DNA of 64,000 nt from a virus. The notes under the pieces are model-generated. The model saw only the letters and a list, made by a program, of their open reading frames with translations, had not been told where the DNA came from and searched no databases. Positions 32,603 to 41,180 of this stretch are shown here, piece after piece. The stretch lies in IMG/VR virus record IMGVR_UViG_3300031576_000009, positions 37,721 through 101,720 of that record; one strand, given 5' to 3'. The position numbers were made by a program, and so were the translations under genes. The first letter of the stretch is position 1, and each line of letters begins with the position of its first letter.

Positions 32603-34295
32603 GTACGTCTCCTTGTACCATTCGGGTTACATCCACCGCTTGCTCGATCTCACGCACGACACGACACCCTTGCAGATGTATCACGCGTGGGAAAAACGAA
32701 TCAAGCTCTGCGCGATGGGAAGTCACGAAGATGGACTCCCGACCACATCGTCCGAGTACCTGCAGGGCCTTCTGAATACCGAGCGGATCGAGGTTCTCGA
32801 ACGGCTCATCGAGGAACCAGCAGTTGGTCGCCTGGGGCATGAACTCCTGGAACGCCATCGCGATCGCGAAGTCCACGCGGCGTCGTTCTCCCCCCGAGAG
32901 GAGGGCGTACTTTCGCCCCCCGGCATAGCGAAGTCGTTGCACGAGGCGATCTCCAGCAACATCAAATAGGCAACTAAGAACACCTTTCTGTGTAGGGAGA
33001 TGACGGAGAGTATGGTCAACAGCTGCATTAAGCCGAGGGACCACACGAGCCAACGCATGAGTCTCGATCCCTCGGGAGGAGAAGCCGTCCTTCCACCAGT
33101 CCCAGTACCGTCCTCGCTCATCGAGCACCCCAACCTGTTCTTCGAGCGCCTTCCGTTCCACCTGGGCAGCCGCCAACCGCGTGCGAGCCCGTTGCAGGCT
33201 CGCGTTGATCGCCTCCACGTTCACGTTCACGTACTTCAGCTGGGCATCGATCTCCTTCAGACGCGTGTCGTACTTGTCGATCTGATCGTAGGCAGCTGTG
33301 AGCGCACGCGGGTCGATCTCCTCCGAGAGCCGCGCCAGGCGATCCTCGTACTCCCGGATGGAGCGCAGCGTGCTCTTCTTCTCCTCCTTGAGATCAGCCA
33401 GGGTCTGCTTCGTGCTCTTCTTGGTCAGCGACTGCCCGCACATCGGACAGGTCTTGGTCGCCGAGAGCTCCTCGATCCGCCGATGTGTTCCTTCGAGCAG
33501 GCTGGAGAGGAGCGCGATCTGTCGCTTGCAGTCGTCGATGTGCTCCTGCTGCGCCTCCCACTGCGATAGGCTATCCGCGAGCCGGCGCTTCCGCTTGGTG
33601 ATCTTGGTCCGCTCCTCGTCGAGAGCCTGCGCGTTGATGGTCCGCTCACGCTGCGCCCGCTTCAGGGAAGACTTCGCCGTGTCGACCGATTCGATGGCGA
33701 CCGTCTCCTGCCCCTTCGCATTCTCCAGGCGAAGGCTGAGCGCGGCGTACTCTTCGCTGATCGCCTTGGCCCGACCCTTCACATACTCGCCGGCCTGAGT
33801 GAACCGCTCGAAGCGGAAGAGCTCGCGAATGAACCGCTTCTGCTCTCGCTCAGGGAGGGTGCTGAACGGCGTGGTGAAGTTGGGGACGAGGGTGTGGATG
33901 AACTGATCGTCGGTGAGACCGAGAACGTCCCGGAGCACTTCATCGGTCCGGGCAGTGTGGCGAGCAGATACTTCGGCGCCATCAACGAACAGACGTACGC
34001 TGTTCTTCCCCACCGCATGCCCACGGTAACGTTCAACAGCGATCTGCTTGTTAAGACGCTCCAGCTCAACTCGTACCCAGGCACCGCCGTGACGGCCTTC
34101 GTCGCGGACCAGATCATCGAGAACCTCCACACGATCGATGAGCCCCTTCAGTGCCCAGCAGATCGCCGTTGGAATCGAACTCTTCCCGGAGCCGTTCGGC
34201 CCCACGACGTACGTGAGCCCACGCTCCGCGAGCGTGAAGTCCATCTTCTCCCAGCCGAGGAAGTTCTCGGCCTGTACACGCTGCAGGCGCAGCAT
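32532..34295 (-). CDS. SbcC/gp46-like recombination nuclease ATPase
   Basis: 587 residues, ATG start at a TGATG junction. Walker A GPNGSGKSS at 32-40; coiled-coil arms with a zinc-hook CPMC at 283-286 (CPMCGQS); ABC signature LLSGGERRR around 465-473; Walker B CWFLDEP at 492-498. This is the Rad50/SbcC/T4 gp46 layout, partnering the gp47-like nuclease at 34504-35586 in end-processing for recombination-dependent replication. The C-terminal tail overlaps the metallopeptidase gene. Confidence 0.9.
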   Translation of the reverse strand: MLRLQRVQAENFLGWEKMDFTLAERGLTYVVGPNGSGKSSIPTAICWALKGLIDRVEVLDDLVRDEGRHGGAWVRVELERLNKQIAVERYRGHAVGKNSVRLFVDGAEVSARHTARTDEVLRDVLGLTDDQFIHTLVPNFTTPFSTLPEREQKRFIRELFRFERFTQAGEYVKGRAKAISEEYAALSLRLENAKGQETVAIESVDTAKSSLKRAQRERTINAQALDEERTKITKRKRRLADSLSQWEAQQEHIDDCKRQIALLSSLLEGTHRRIEELSATKTCPMCGQSLTKKSTKQTLADLKEEKKSTLRSIREYEDRLARLSEEIDPRALTAAYDQIDKYDTRLKEIDAQLKYVNVNVEAINASLQRARTRLAAAQVERKALEEQVGVLDERGRYWDWWKDGFSSRGIETHALARVVPRLNAAVDHTLRHLPTQKGVLSCLFDVAGDRLVQRLRYAGGRKYALLSGGERRRVDFAIAMAFQEFMPQATNCWFLDEPFENLDPLGIQKALQVLGRCGRESIFVTSHRAELDSFFPRVIHLQGCRVVREIEQAVDVTRMVQGDVHDRAVNTTTVRAGRQPRAAEARG

Positions 34296-34504
34296 CACGT
34301 GCTCTTCTTGTGGTGCTCGGCAACGCAGCCGGCGCAGAACTGTTGGTAGGGTCGACAGAAGTTACTGAGCTGCAGCGTAGTTCGTGGACGATGACCACGA
34401 CGATCGAGGCAGTCGAGGCACTCGGTACAGAACAGGCCACCATGGTTCAGCCGAGACACGTACGTCGTGCTCTCCCCATGACCACAAGGATTGTCGTAGA
34501 GCAT
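34295..34504 (-). CDS. small zinc-finger protein
   Basis: 69 residues. Several Cys/His pairs (CGHGES, CTECLDC, FCRPYQQFCAGC, EHH). Wedged between the two recombination nuclease genes with one-base overlaps. Probably metal-binding; role unknown. Confidence 0.6.
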   Translation of the reverse strand: MLYDNPCGHGESTTYVSRLNHGGLFCTECLDCLDRRGHRPRTTLQLSNFCRPYQQFCAGCVAEHHKKST

Positions 34505-35586
34505 CAGCTAGCCCCCCGAAGTGCGAGCTTCCCGATCTTCTTGAGTCGCTTCGCCCGGAGATCGGACTCGTCCGAGAGGTGCTGCTCCACGTAGTCGTCG
34601 ACCACTTCCTCGAAGTTGATCGGGTCCTGGTCGCTTGTCTCCTGCAGCTCTTCCGCGACCTGGGCGCTGTCGACGGCGATGACGAACGGCTCGATCGAGC
34701 GTGGATCGTGTTCCTTCAAGCGCTCGGTGGCCTCACGGATGCGTCGTGGTCCAGTGCGCTGCACCCGCACGAAGTTCCCACGCACCCGCGTGTCGAGCTT
34801 CTCGTCGGGCCAGGTACACACGTCCACGTCGACCAGCGTACGAAAGCGCGGGAACTTGACCGGTACGAACTTGAACTTCGGGCGCTTGCCTGGCCCGCGA
34901 AAGGTGATCTCCCACATGCCCCGCCGCTTCCCTTCGTCTCCCCACTCGTGCTGCATGCAGGCACCCCAGTACCGGAACCAATCGTACTTGATCTCGTCGT
35001 GGTAGTGCCCCGAGGCCATGTAGATACGGTGCTCGAACATCTTATAGCTGCCGGCGCGTCCGATGAGGCGGCCTCGGTACGGCACGTCGGCGAAGTCGTG
35101 ATGGAACCCGAGCAGCTCGCACTGTTGCGTGATATGCTTCCAGACATCGGCCTCGAACAGTCCCTTGGCCTGGTGCATCCAGGGGACCATGGTGATCACG
35201 TGTCCACCGGCCACCGAGCACTCCCGGATGCCGGTATCGATTACGTCGAAGAGGTTGCGGAACGGTTCCAACGCGTGATCGAAGCCCATGAGATCGCGGT
35301 CGTGATTGCCCAGAAGAAAACGCCACACATGCCCACGATCCCGAGCACGCCGAGCCCAACGGGCCAGGCCACCAGCAGCGGTAGCAAGTACGTGATCGTG
35401 TAGGTGAAATACATCTCCAAAGAAAATGCCATCGGTGATCTTCTCCCGGTCCATGTACTCGGTCGCTTGATCGAGTACTGACAGCCCGTCGAGCAACCGA
35501 CTCTGGCCCTTCCCCGGTATGATCTCACCGTACTGCGGCCACTCATGGAGATGCAGATCAGACAGTGCGAGCGCTCGGTCTTCCAT
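34504..35586 (-). CDS. SbcD/gp47-like metallophosphoesterase nuclease
   Basis: 360 residues. DLHLH at 10-14, GDVFH at 57-61, GNHD at 93-96 and GHYH at 193-196 are the ordered metal-binding motifs of the SbcD/Mre11/gp47 nuclease. Acts with the gp46-like ATPase. C-terminal region acidic (EEVVDDYVEQHL). Confidence 0.9.
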   Translation of the reverse strand: MEDRALALSDLHLHEWPQYGEIIPGKGQSRLLDGLSVLDQATEYMDREKITDGIFFGDVFHLHDHVLATAAGGLARWARRARDRGHVWRFLLGNHDRDLMGFDHALEPFRNLFDVIDTGIRECSVAGGHVITMVPWMHQAKGLFEADVWKHITQQCELLGFHHDFADVPYRGRLIGRAGSYKMFEHRIYMASGHYHDEIKYDWFRYWGACMQHEWGDEGKRRGMWEITFRGPGKRPKFKFVPVKFPRFRTLVDVDVCTWPDEKLDTRVRGNFVRVQRTGPRRIREATERLKEHDPRSIEPFVIAVDSAQVAEELQETSDQDPINFEEVVDDYVEQHLSDESDLRAKRLKKIGKLALRGAS

Positions 35587-35591
35587 CGTGA

Positions 35592-35771
35592 CTACTTGGT
35601 TGCGGCCTCGCCACCGTTCTTCGGCAGCGAGTCACGGATCAGGTTGGCGAGCAGCACGTTCACGAGCCCAGACCCCTGCTCACCAGTACCACCAGCCACG
35701 ACCTCGGGAACGAGCTTGAAGCCGCTGGTCGCGAGCTGTCGCGCGGGTTCATACGCGCCCCTGCGAGTGGC
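35592..35771 (-). pseudogene. C-terminal remnant of SPFH/band-7-like gene
   Basis: Open minus-strand frame of about 59 codons ending GGEAATK: ARQLATSGFKLVPEVVAGG then SGLVNVLLANLIRDSL. This resembles the C-terminus of SPFH/flotillin-like proteins. No start; the partner N-terminus is at 36464-36704. Confidence 0.4.
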
Positions 35772-36463
35772 CTATACATTCCGACTGACGGTTCAGTACC
35801 GAGCCTCGGGGAACCAGTAATAGAAGGCGAGCCACGAGAAGCACGCCCCGAGGGCCAAACAACCGAGCGCGCCACCGATCCAAAGGGCCACCTGACGGCC
35901 GGCGACATTCTGGGGGAGGGCGGCGGTACATCGAAGCCACCCGAGCCCGAGCGCAGTGCTTGCAAGCGCAAGTGCAAGCGCTCCAGCCCCGCGGAATGGG
36001 TAACGGCGACGGTCAATTTCGTCGGCGTCGTCATCTTGTTCTTCTATGCGTGCTTCACCCTGTGGCAGGCGCGGGCCAGCGAGAAGGCGGCCATCGCGGC
36101 GAGGGATTCCGCCGATGCCACCAAGCAGAGCGTCGAGGCGCTGTCGCAACCGATCCTGCGCATGCAGGACGTACGAGCTGGAGATGGGACCATGCTCATA
36201 CGGCCAATGTTTGAGGATTTGACGGATGATCAGGCGGGGCCCCCCTATGCGGAGACTCACCGGCAGATAAAGTTCACGGTCACGAATATCGGCCGCGGCG
36301 TCGCTTCGCAGATTTACGTCGAAGGCTATTGGCAGACCTCTCGGGACGTCTCCAAAAATGTTCCGCTTGAGCGCAGTCCCGTTAAGGCGTTCGGGCACCG
36401 AAATCATCTCATGCATGCTCGCATCAGCAGCCAGGTTCTGGACTTTAAGGAGCACACCGAAGG
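35772..36463. other. foreign-looking insert with two truncated opposite-strand ORFs
   Basis: Within the broken SPFH-like gene. On the plus strand from about 35997 a bacterial-type coding stretch without a proper start runs FVGVVILFFYACFTLWQARA then IKFTVTNIGRGVASQIYVEG. On the minus strand, 35793 to about 36000 reads a membrane-protein C-terminus ending AFYYWFPEARY. Both are incomplete at the same side near 36000. Codon style differs from the surrounding phage genes. Could be a recombination event or an assembly chimera. Confidence 0.45.
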
Positions 36464-36704
36464 CTGGGGCTACGTGCCGGAGCAGATAGCCAACCTCACC
36501 ACGCAGGGCGACGATCGCCCCATCAGGCAGCGTCTTCGTACTGCCGAACAGGACCCACTTCTTCGTCACGACCCCGATCTGATCCTCGGGCACGATCCAG
36601 ATGCCGAAGAAGCGCAGCACGGAGCGATAGAAGACCGCAGCGAGCAGCAGGATCAGGACCCACGAGTAGCTGAACACGGTCCACAGAACGTCATCGGTGT
36701 TCAT
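36464..36704 (-). pseudogene. N-terminal remnant of SPFH/band-7-like gene
   Basis: Starts at ATG 36704 behind AAGGAGG. N-terminal transmembrane helix (SYSWVLILLLAAVFY), then IWIVPEDQIGVVTKKW and LPDGAIVALRGEVGY, the pattern of SPFH/flotillin-like proteins. The frame continues but the sequence after about GEVGY becomes an antisense shadow of the insert. Confidence 0.5.
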
Positions 36705-36725
36705 GTACATCCTCCTTGTTGGTTG

Positions 36726-37070
36726 CTAGTTGTCTTCGTCGATCAAGGTCCCATTCGCGCGCTTCAGTGACTTCGTACGGAAGAAGCCCATGTGCTCCGC
36801 GTACTGCAACATGAAGAGTCGCGCGTAGAACGGGAAGTGACAGTTGCTGATCTTGAAGCCCTGGTACCGCTCAGGGTTGATCGCGGTCTCCCACCGCAGG
36901 CGCTGCAGGATCAGGTGCGCCCCAATGTGCTGATGCCCCGCACGGATCACCTGTCGCGTGAAGCGACAGAAGAGGCTGTACACATCGGCGTGTCGACGAT
37001 GATAGCGGGCGAAGTTGCGGAAGTGCTTCGCCTCGCCGACACGATCCTTCAGCGCCCTGAGCGGCGTCAT
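36726..37070 (-). CDS. conserved phage protein (DUF, replication-region)
   Basis: 114 residues from MTPLRALKDRVGEAK, start at an ATGA overlap with the RecA-like gene. Motifs: FTRQVIRAGHQHIGA, LRWETAINPERY, FPFYARLFMLQYAEHMGFF, recognisable from a widespread but unnamed phage protein family located near recombination genes. Function unknown. Confidence 0.65.
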   Translation of the reverse strand: MTPLRALKDRVGEAKHFRNFARYHRRHADVYSLFCRFTRQVIRAGHQHIGAHLILQRLRWETAINPERYQGFKISNCHFPFYARLFMLQYAEHMGFFRTKSLKRANGTLIDEDN

Positions 37071-38185
37071 GCTGCCTCTTCGGTCCCGGTCGGTGAACGT
37101 TCGCCGTCGCTCTCTGCGATAGGTTGCTCTCCTCTCTGGCCGTAGGGGCGCATGAGCCCCTTGCGGCACGCGTAGGCGAGGAACTTCATCCGCGCCTTGT
37201 CAGGGCCACCGAGCTTCACGATAAGTGCAGGCCAGGTCACCCGCGTGCACTCCTCCTTCACCTTGCGCAGACGGAAGAGGTAGCGCGTCTTGCCCGCTGG
37301 GCTCTTCTTCCGCTCCTTCAGGATGCCGAGTTCGAGTGCGCCATCGAACAGGTCCTGGAGCTTGTCGATGCCGTTCACAAACTTCATCGTGTAGATGGCC
37401 TCGCGGAACGGCGGCGCGACCTTGTTCTTGATGATGGTCAGCCTATTGAGAAAGCCGCTCTTGTCCTCCAACCGTTTCCCTCGCTTGATCTCCACACGCA
37501 CCGTCGCGCGATAGCGCGGCACGTTCCCCCCACGCGTCTCCATCTCCGGTCCCATGTGCGCCGGCCGGTAGTTTCCGCTCCCGATCTTTGTGGAGAGCTG
37601 AGAGACGCAGACGAAGAGGCACTTGTACCGTGCCGCCATGTTCACGACCTCGGGAAGCAACAGCGCGATGTCAGCTGCCGCCCGAGCGATCGAGCTCTCC
37701 CCTGGTGCCAGGTTCTGCACCTTGCTGGACGGACGCCCGTCGAGGCTATCGAGAATCAGCGTGTGGATCGCAGTGGGGTTCTCCTTCCCGAACTCCCTGA
37801 TGTGATCTCGTGCTGAACAGAGCGCCTCTTCGAGCGTCCGCGGGTAGACCAGCTCCAGGTCTTCGAGGTTGACGCCGATCTCCTCCGCACGCTCCTCGTC
37901 GAACACGTCCTCAGTGTCGATCAGAGTCGCATGGCCACCGAGCCGTTGGGTCTCAGCGATGATGTGGTGAGAGAGCGTGCTCTTCCCGTGCCCGTCGAGA
38001 CCCATCAACTGGAACATGCGGCCTCGTGGCAGCCCTGGACGCCCGATCGCCAGATCGAGCATCAAGGACTGCGTGGAGATGCCACCAGGGACGTAGCCGA
38101 GCGCCTTGGCTTCCTTCTTCGTCGGGAAGACATCGGCGCCGTACTGCTTACGCAGTTTGTTCCGGTACTTCGTCTTAAACTTCAT
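37067..38185 (-). CDS. RecA/UvsX-like recombinase
   Basis: 372 residues. Walker A GLDGHGKST at 62-70; an Asp/Glu-rich nucleotide-binding strand (LILDSLDGRPS); FVCVSQLSTKIG resembles the RecA/RadA L-loop region (motif near Q194-type). Acidic C-terminus as in phage recombinases. Expected to form ssDNA filaments for recombination-dependent replication, with the gp32-like SSB encoded upstream. Confidence 0.85.
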   Translation of the reverse strand: MKFKTKYRNKLRKQYGADVFPTKKEAKALGYVPGGISTQSLMLDLAIGRPGLPRGRMFQLMGLDGHGKSTLSHHIIAETQRLGGHATLIDTEDVFDEERAEEIGVNLEDLELVYPRTLEEALCSARDHIREFGKENPTAIHTLILDSLDGRPSSKVQNLAPGESSIARAAADIALLLPEVVNMAARYKCLFVCVSQLSTKIGSGNYRPAHMGPEMETRGGNVPRYRATVRVEIKRGKRLEDKSGFLNRLTIIKNKVAPPFREAIYTMKFVNGIDKLQDLFDGALELGILKERKKSPAGKTRYLFRLRKVKEECTRVTWPALIVKLGGPDKARMKFLAYACRKGLMRPYGQRGEQPIAESDGERSPTGTEEAA

Positions 38186-38318
38186 CGTCCTCTTCCTTCA
38201 CGCCCATGATCGTCGGGTTCGGGCCACCCTTCCCTCGCCACCGGCAGTCCGCGCAGTAGAGCAGACACCACTTGATCTCCCGGCGACACCCTGGACACAG
38301 ATGATCGTACCGGCCCAT
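38175..38318 (-). CDS. small zinc-ribbon protein
   Basis: 47 residues from MGRYDHLCPGCRR, start at the TAATG junction with the SSB gene. CPGC and CADC give one zinc ribbon; the tail is acidic (KEEDDEV). Overlaps the RecA-like start by 11 bases. Function unknown. Confidence 0.7.
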   Translation of the reverse strand: MGRYDHLCPGCRREIKWCLLYCADCRWRGKGGPNPTIMGVKEEDDEV

Positions 38319-39211
38319 TAGCCCCGTAGCCTCCGGCGGCGCCGCTCGCTCGCACCGACCTTTGACCGCTGCAGCCGGCGCTCCCGCCACACCATCTTGC
38401 AGCGACGGCGCACCGGGCACTCGATGCAAATCGGAAGCCCACGCACACCGTACTTCTCGCGACGGTAGGCACGTGGCTTCTTGTAGGACTTGCCGAAGCA
38501 CGGGTACTTCTCCGAGCGCGAGCTGCGCTCGGTGTCCTCGTCGTCGCGGCGAGTCGCCCCACTGCTCGTTGGCGTCATCCCGAGCGCCGCGCGCATCTCC
38601 TGCGCGTTCGGCAGCGAGATGAACTTGCGGAGGTTCTTCACCTTGCGGAGCCAACGCTTGTTCTGGATGCGGGTCGCGGTGTGCTTCACCTTCGCATCGT
38701 ATAGCGGTGGCGCCTTGCCGCGATCGGTCACGATGATCACGACGTTCTTGCCACGCCGCGGATGGGTGAAGTCGCCACAGTCGGGATCGGCCCAGGCCGT
38801 CAGCATGTCGGTCATGACCTTGTCGCTGTACGTCCGCCACACCTGCACGCCGTGCTCGGGATGATTCAGGTCGACGAGGTTCATGAAGTACACGCTCTTC
38901 GCCTGTATCCGCTCGCTCATCGACACATCTTCCACGTCTTCGCTCGATGCGAGCTCCTCGGCCTTCTCACAGCCGGGGCACGGCTTGTTGGTCAGCTCCA
39001 GGCACGTGTGCACGGTCCCACGGCCCGTCTGCCCACCCCACGGGAAGTAGTGTTGCTTGCCCTCGAAGTAGAACGTCTCGTTGTCGCCCCACGGAAGCAT
39101 CCGGATGGGGTTCTCACCAGCCACGGGCTTCCAGAACCGCTTCCTTTTCTCGTTGAGCTCCTTCAACTTCTTGCGAATGGTATCGAGCCTGTTGCCGGTC
39201 GAAGAAATCAT
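38318..39211 (-). CDS. gp32-like ssDNA-binding protein
   Basis: 297 residues. RFWKPVAGENPIRMLPWG is the start of the phage gp32-type OB-core; CPGCEKAEEL supplies part of a Cys-based zinc site expected in gp32-like SSBs; basic and acidic segments follow. C-terminus is basic (ERRRRRLRG), unlike the usual acidic tail. Located in the replication block next to recA-like gene. Confidence 0.7.
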   Translation of the reverse strand: MISSTGNRLDTIRKKLKELNEKRKRFWKPVAGENPIRMLPWGDNETFYFEGKQHYFPWGGQTGRGTVHTCLELTNKPCPGCEKAEELASSEDVEDVSMSERIQAKSVYFMNLVDLNHPEHGVQVWRTYSDKVMTDMLTAWADPDCGDFTHPRRGKNVVIIVTDRGKAPPLYDAKVKHTATRIQNKRWLRKVKNLRKFISLPNAQEMRAALGMTPTSSGATRRDDEDTERSSRSEKYPCFGKSYKKPRAYRREKYGVRGLPICIECPVRRRCKMVWRERRLQRSKVGASERRRRRLRG

Positions 39212-40701
39212 GCCGCCTCCTTCACGTCCTCTGGATAGACCACCTGTGCTGATCGCTCCGCCTCACCCCAACGGTCAGCGGTACCGATCTCCATCGCGAA
39301 GCGGTAGTTGTCGAGCTGAGGAACTGGACGCGTCATCTCCTCAGACATGATCTCGCGCACAGCGCGACGCTCGGCGCGAGGATGCTCCACGATGATGTTG
39401 TCGTACACGAGATTCACCGGCCACGCCTTCATCCTGTACTTCTCGAAGCGCGCACAGATGCGGTTCATGGACCGGAACGTCAACTCCGCTGCTGCGTTCT
39501 GTGGAAAGAAGTCTCGGGCCTGCCGACGCAGGTGATTCAGCTGCGCCTCGTCGTGGTAGTCCGTCACCACGAAGCGACGCTTGCGGCCGAACGGGCTCGT
39601 GATCACCTTCTCCTGGATCGCGAGTTCCGCGATCCCGTCGAGGAAGCCACAGGTGAGCGGGAACTGCCCGGCGAAGCCCTCCATCGCTCCGGCGATCAGA
39701 TCGACGGGCGCTCCGGTGAACGCCGCGATGCCCTCGGCTGAGCCGCCGTACAGGAACCCACCGAAGACGATGCCCTTCGAGAGCGTACGGATGGTCTTGT
39801 TCGGCTTCTCGTTACGCGGGACCTTGAAAACGGTCCAGGCGACCTCGTTGTGGAAGTCACGGCGTTCCCTGAAGATCAGCAGCATCTTCTCGTCGCCCGC
39901 GATCACCGCGATCGCCACGAGTTCCGCCTGCTTCACGTCCGCACTCGTCAGCTCACAGCCTGGTGCCGCGATGAACATATCGCGCAGGCTGAAGACCTCG
40001 TCGTCCTTCAGCTCCAGGAACGGGTAGTCGTTGTGGTCCTTGTCGCGCGGCATGGTCGCGAGTGGCGGCTCCTTCGAGCTGACACGACCGCTGACCTGCG
40101 CGCCCACCTGAAAGAGCGTGTGCACACGGTGAGTCTTGTCGATCCACTTCTCCAGGCCGGGGGCGTAGTTGCTCTGCAGCTTCGAGGCACGCGCCCAGTT
40201 GATGCAGTGGCGCAGGATGGGGTGCTGGTACTTCTCGAACAGCTTCTCCAGGATTTTGCGATCGGTGGTGTACTGGCCGGTAGTCGTGAGGGGAACCTTG
40301 GGATCATCGGTGGGGATGCCCACGACATCGAAGATGACGCGGGCCTTCTGCGCAGGCGCGTTGAGGTTGATTCGCTCTCCGGCGATCTCTTCGATCTTCG
40401 ACTGAATCCGACGCGTGACGGTTTCGAGTCGATCCGCGATCTCGAACATGCGAGTCTTGTCGACGCGCATGCCCATGAGACCGGAGCGGAGCAGGTTGCT
40501 GCAGAGGGGACGCGAGGCGGTGTGGAAGTACTCCTTCATGCCCTGTTCCTTCAGTCGGCGCTTGAGCACCTTCCACACGCGAAACGCCGCATCCGCGTCG
40601 GTCGCAGCGTACTCGTGGAGGATTTCGGGCGGGATCAGGGCTGCATCCCGCGCGCCGAGTAGGCCACGAGATTTCATACGTGGCTCCAAAGCTTCCTGCA
40701 C
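39208..40701 (-). CDS. family A DNA polymerase, C-terminal fragment (split gene)
   Basis: 497 residues. It begins with the Exo III part of the 3'-5' exonuclease (YAATDADAAF at 31-40) and lacks motifs Exo I and II, which lie in the upstream ORF at 41180-42310. Polymerase motif A ADVKQAELVA (Asp255), motif B RTLSKGIVFGGFLYG (303-319; one residue longer than the usual KTINFGVLYG) and motif C VYDNIIVEH (Asp434; Tyr-Asp-Asn in place of the usual His-Asp-Glu). Both palm aspartates are present. Start overlaps the HNH gene by 28 bases. Confidence 0.85.
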   Translation of the reverse strand: MQEALEPRMKSRGLLGARDAALIPPEILHEYAATDADAAFRVWKVLKRRLKEQGMKEYFHTASRPLCSNLLRSGLMGMRVDKTRMFEIADRLETVTRRIQSKIEEIAGERINLNAPAQKARVIFDVVGIPTDDPKVPLTTTGQYTTDRKILEKLFEKYQHPILRHCINWARASKLQSNYAPGLEKWIDKTHRVHTLFQVGAQVSGRVSSKEPPLATMPRDKDHNDYPFLELKDDEVFSLRDMFIAAPGCELTSADVKQAELVAIAVIAGDEKMLLIFRERRDFHNEVAWTVFKVPRNEKPNKTIRTLSKGIVFGGFLYGGSAEGIAAFTGAPVDLIAGAMEGFAGQFPLTCGFLDGIAELAIQEKVITSPFGRKRRFVVTDYHDEAQLNHLRRQARDFFPQNAAAELTFRSMNRICARFEKYRMKAWPVNLVYDNIIVEHPRAERRAVREIMSEEMTRPVPQLDNYRFAMEIGTADRWGEAERSAQVVYPEDVKEAA

Positions 40702-41180
40702 ACGATACGACGGCAGGTTGATGTGCTGACGCCAAAGCGCTTGGCAAGGCTTCCAGTTGATACGCCCTCTCTCGCCAGCACCCGTAGCTGCCGCACCTTA
40801 CGAGCGCTCAATCGTGCCGCTGCATTCCGCTCACCGCGCGGGGCGCGATGAGGGTGCAATCTGAACCCATGACGATCGCCACGAGCAGTTCTTCCCCTCT
40901 CATCACGATCACGCACATTGTCTAGATTACTGCCTTCGCGAAGATGAAGCGGTTGAACACACGGTGGATTGTCGCACGAGTGCAGCAGCTGCCTCATCGG
41001 CCACGTCCCATACGTCAAGTACCAGGCGACGTGCGTTGCACGTCGCATCTTCCCATCATAGCGAACCTGACCATAACCATCTCGATCCATCGACCTTACC
41101 CAAAGCCAACAGCTGTCAGGCGAGTCAGGCTGACGTACGCCTGCCCAAAACTCCTTGGGACCATTCGGACGTTGAGGCAT
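40674..41180 (-). CDS. HNH endonuclease interrupting the polymerase
   Basis: 168 residues from MPQRPNGPKEFWAG. LHSCDNPPCVQPLHLREGSN is the HNH_3-type core (His, Asn, His-like). A C-terminal helical segment GVSTGSLAKRFGVSTSTCRR looks like a DNA-binding HTH. The ORF starts at a TAATG with the upstream polymerase ORF and ends inside the next start, leaving no room for an intron core. A free-standing homing endonuclease is the best reading. Confidence 0.8.
   Translation of the reverse strand: MPQRPNGPKEFWAGVRQPDSPDSCWLWVRSMDRDGYGQVRYDGKMRRATHVAWYLTYGTWPMRQLLHSCDNPPCVQPLHLREGSNLDNVRDRDERGRTARGDRHGFRLHPHRAPRGERNAAARLSARKVRQLRVLAREGVSTGSLAKRFGVSTSTCRRIVCRKLWSHV

Noticed and set aside
31710-32969. 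419-codon plus-strand open frame
   Set aside because: Covers the reverse strand of the HNH, metallopeptidase and SbcC-like genes.
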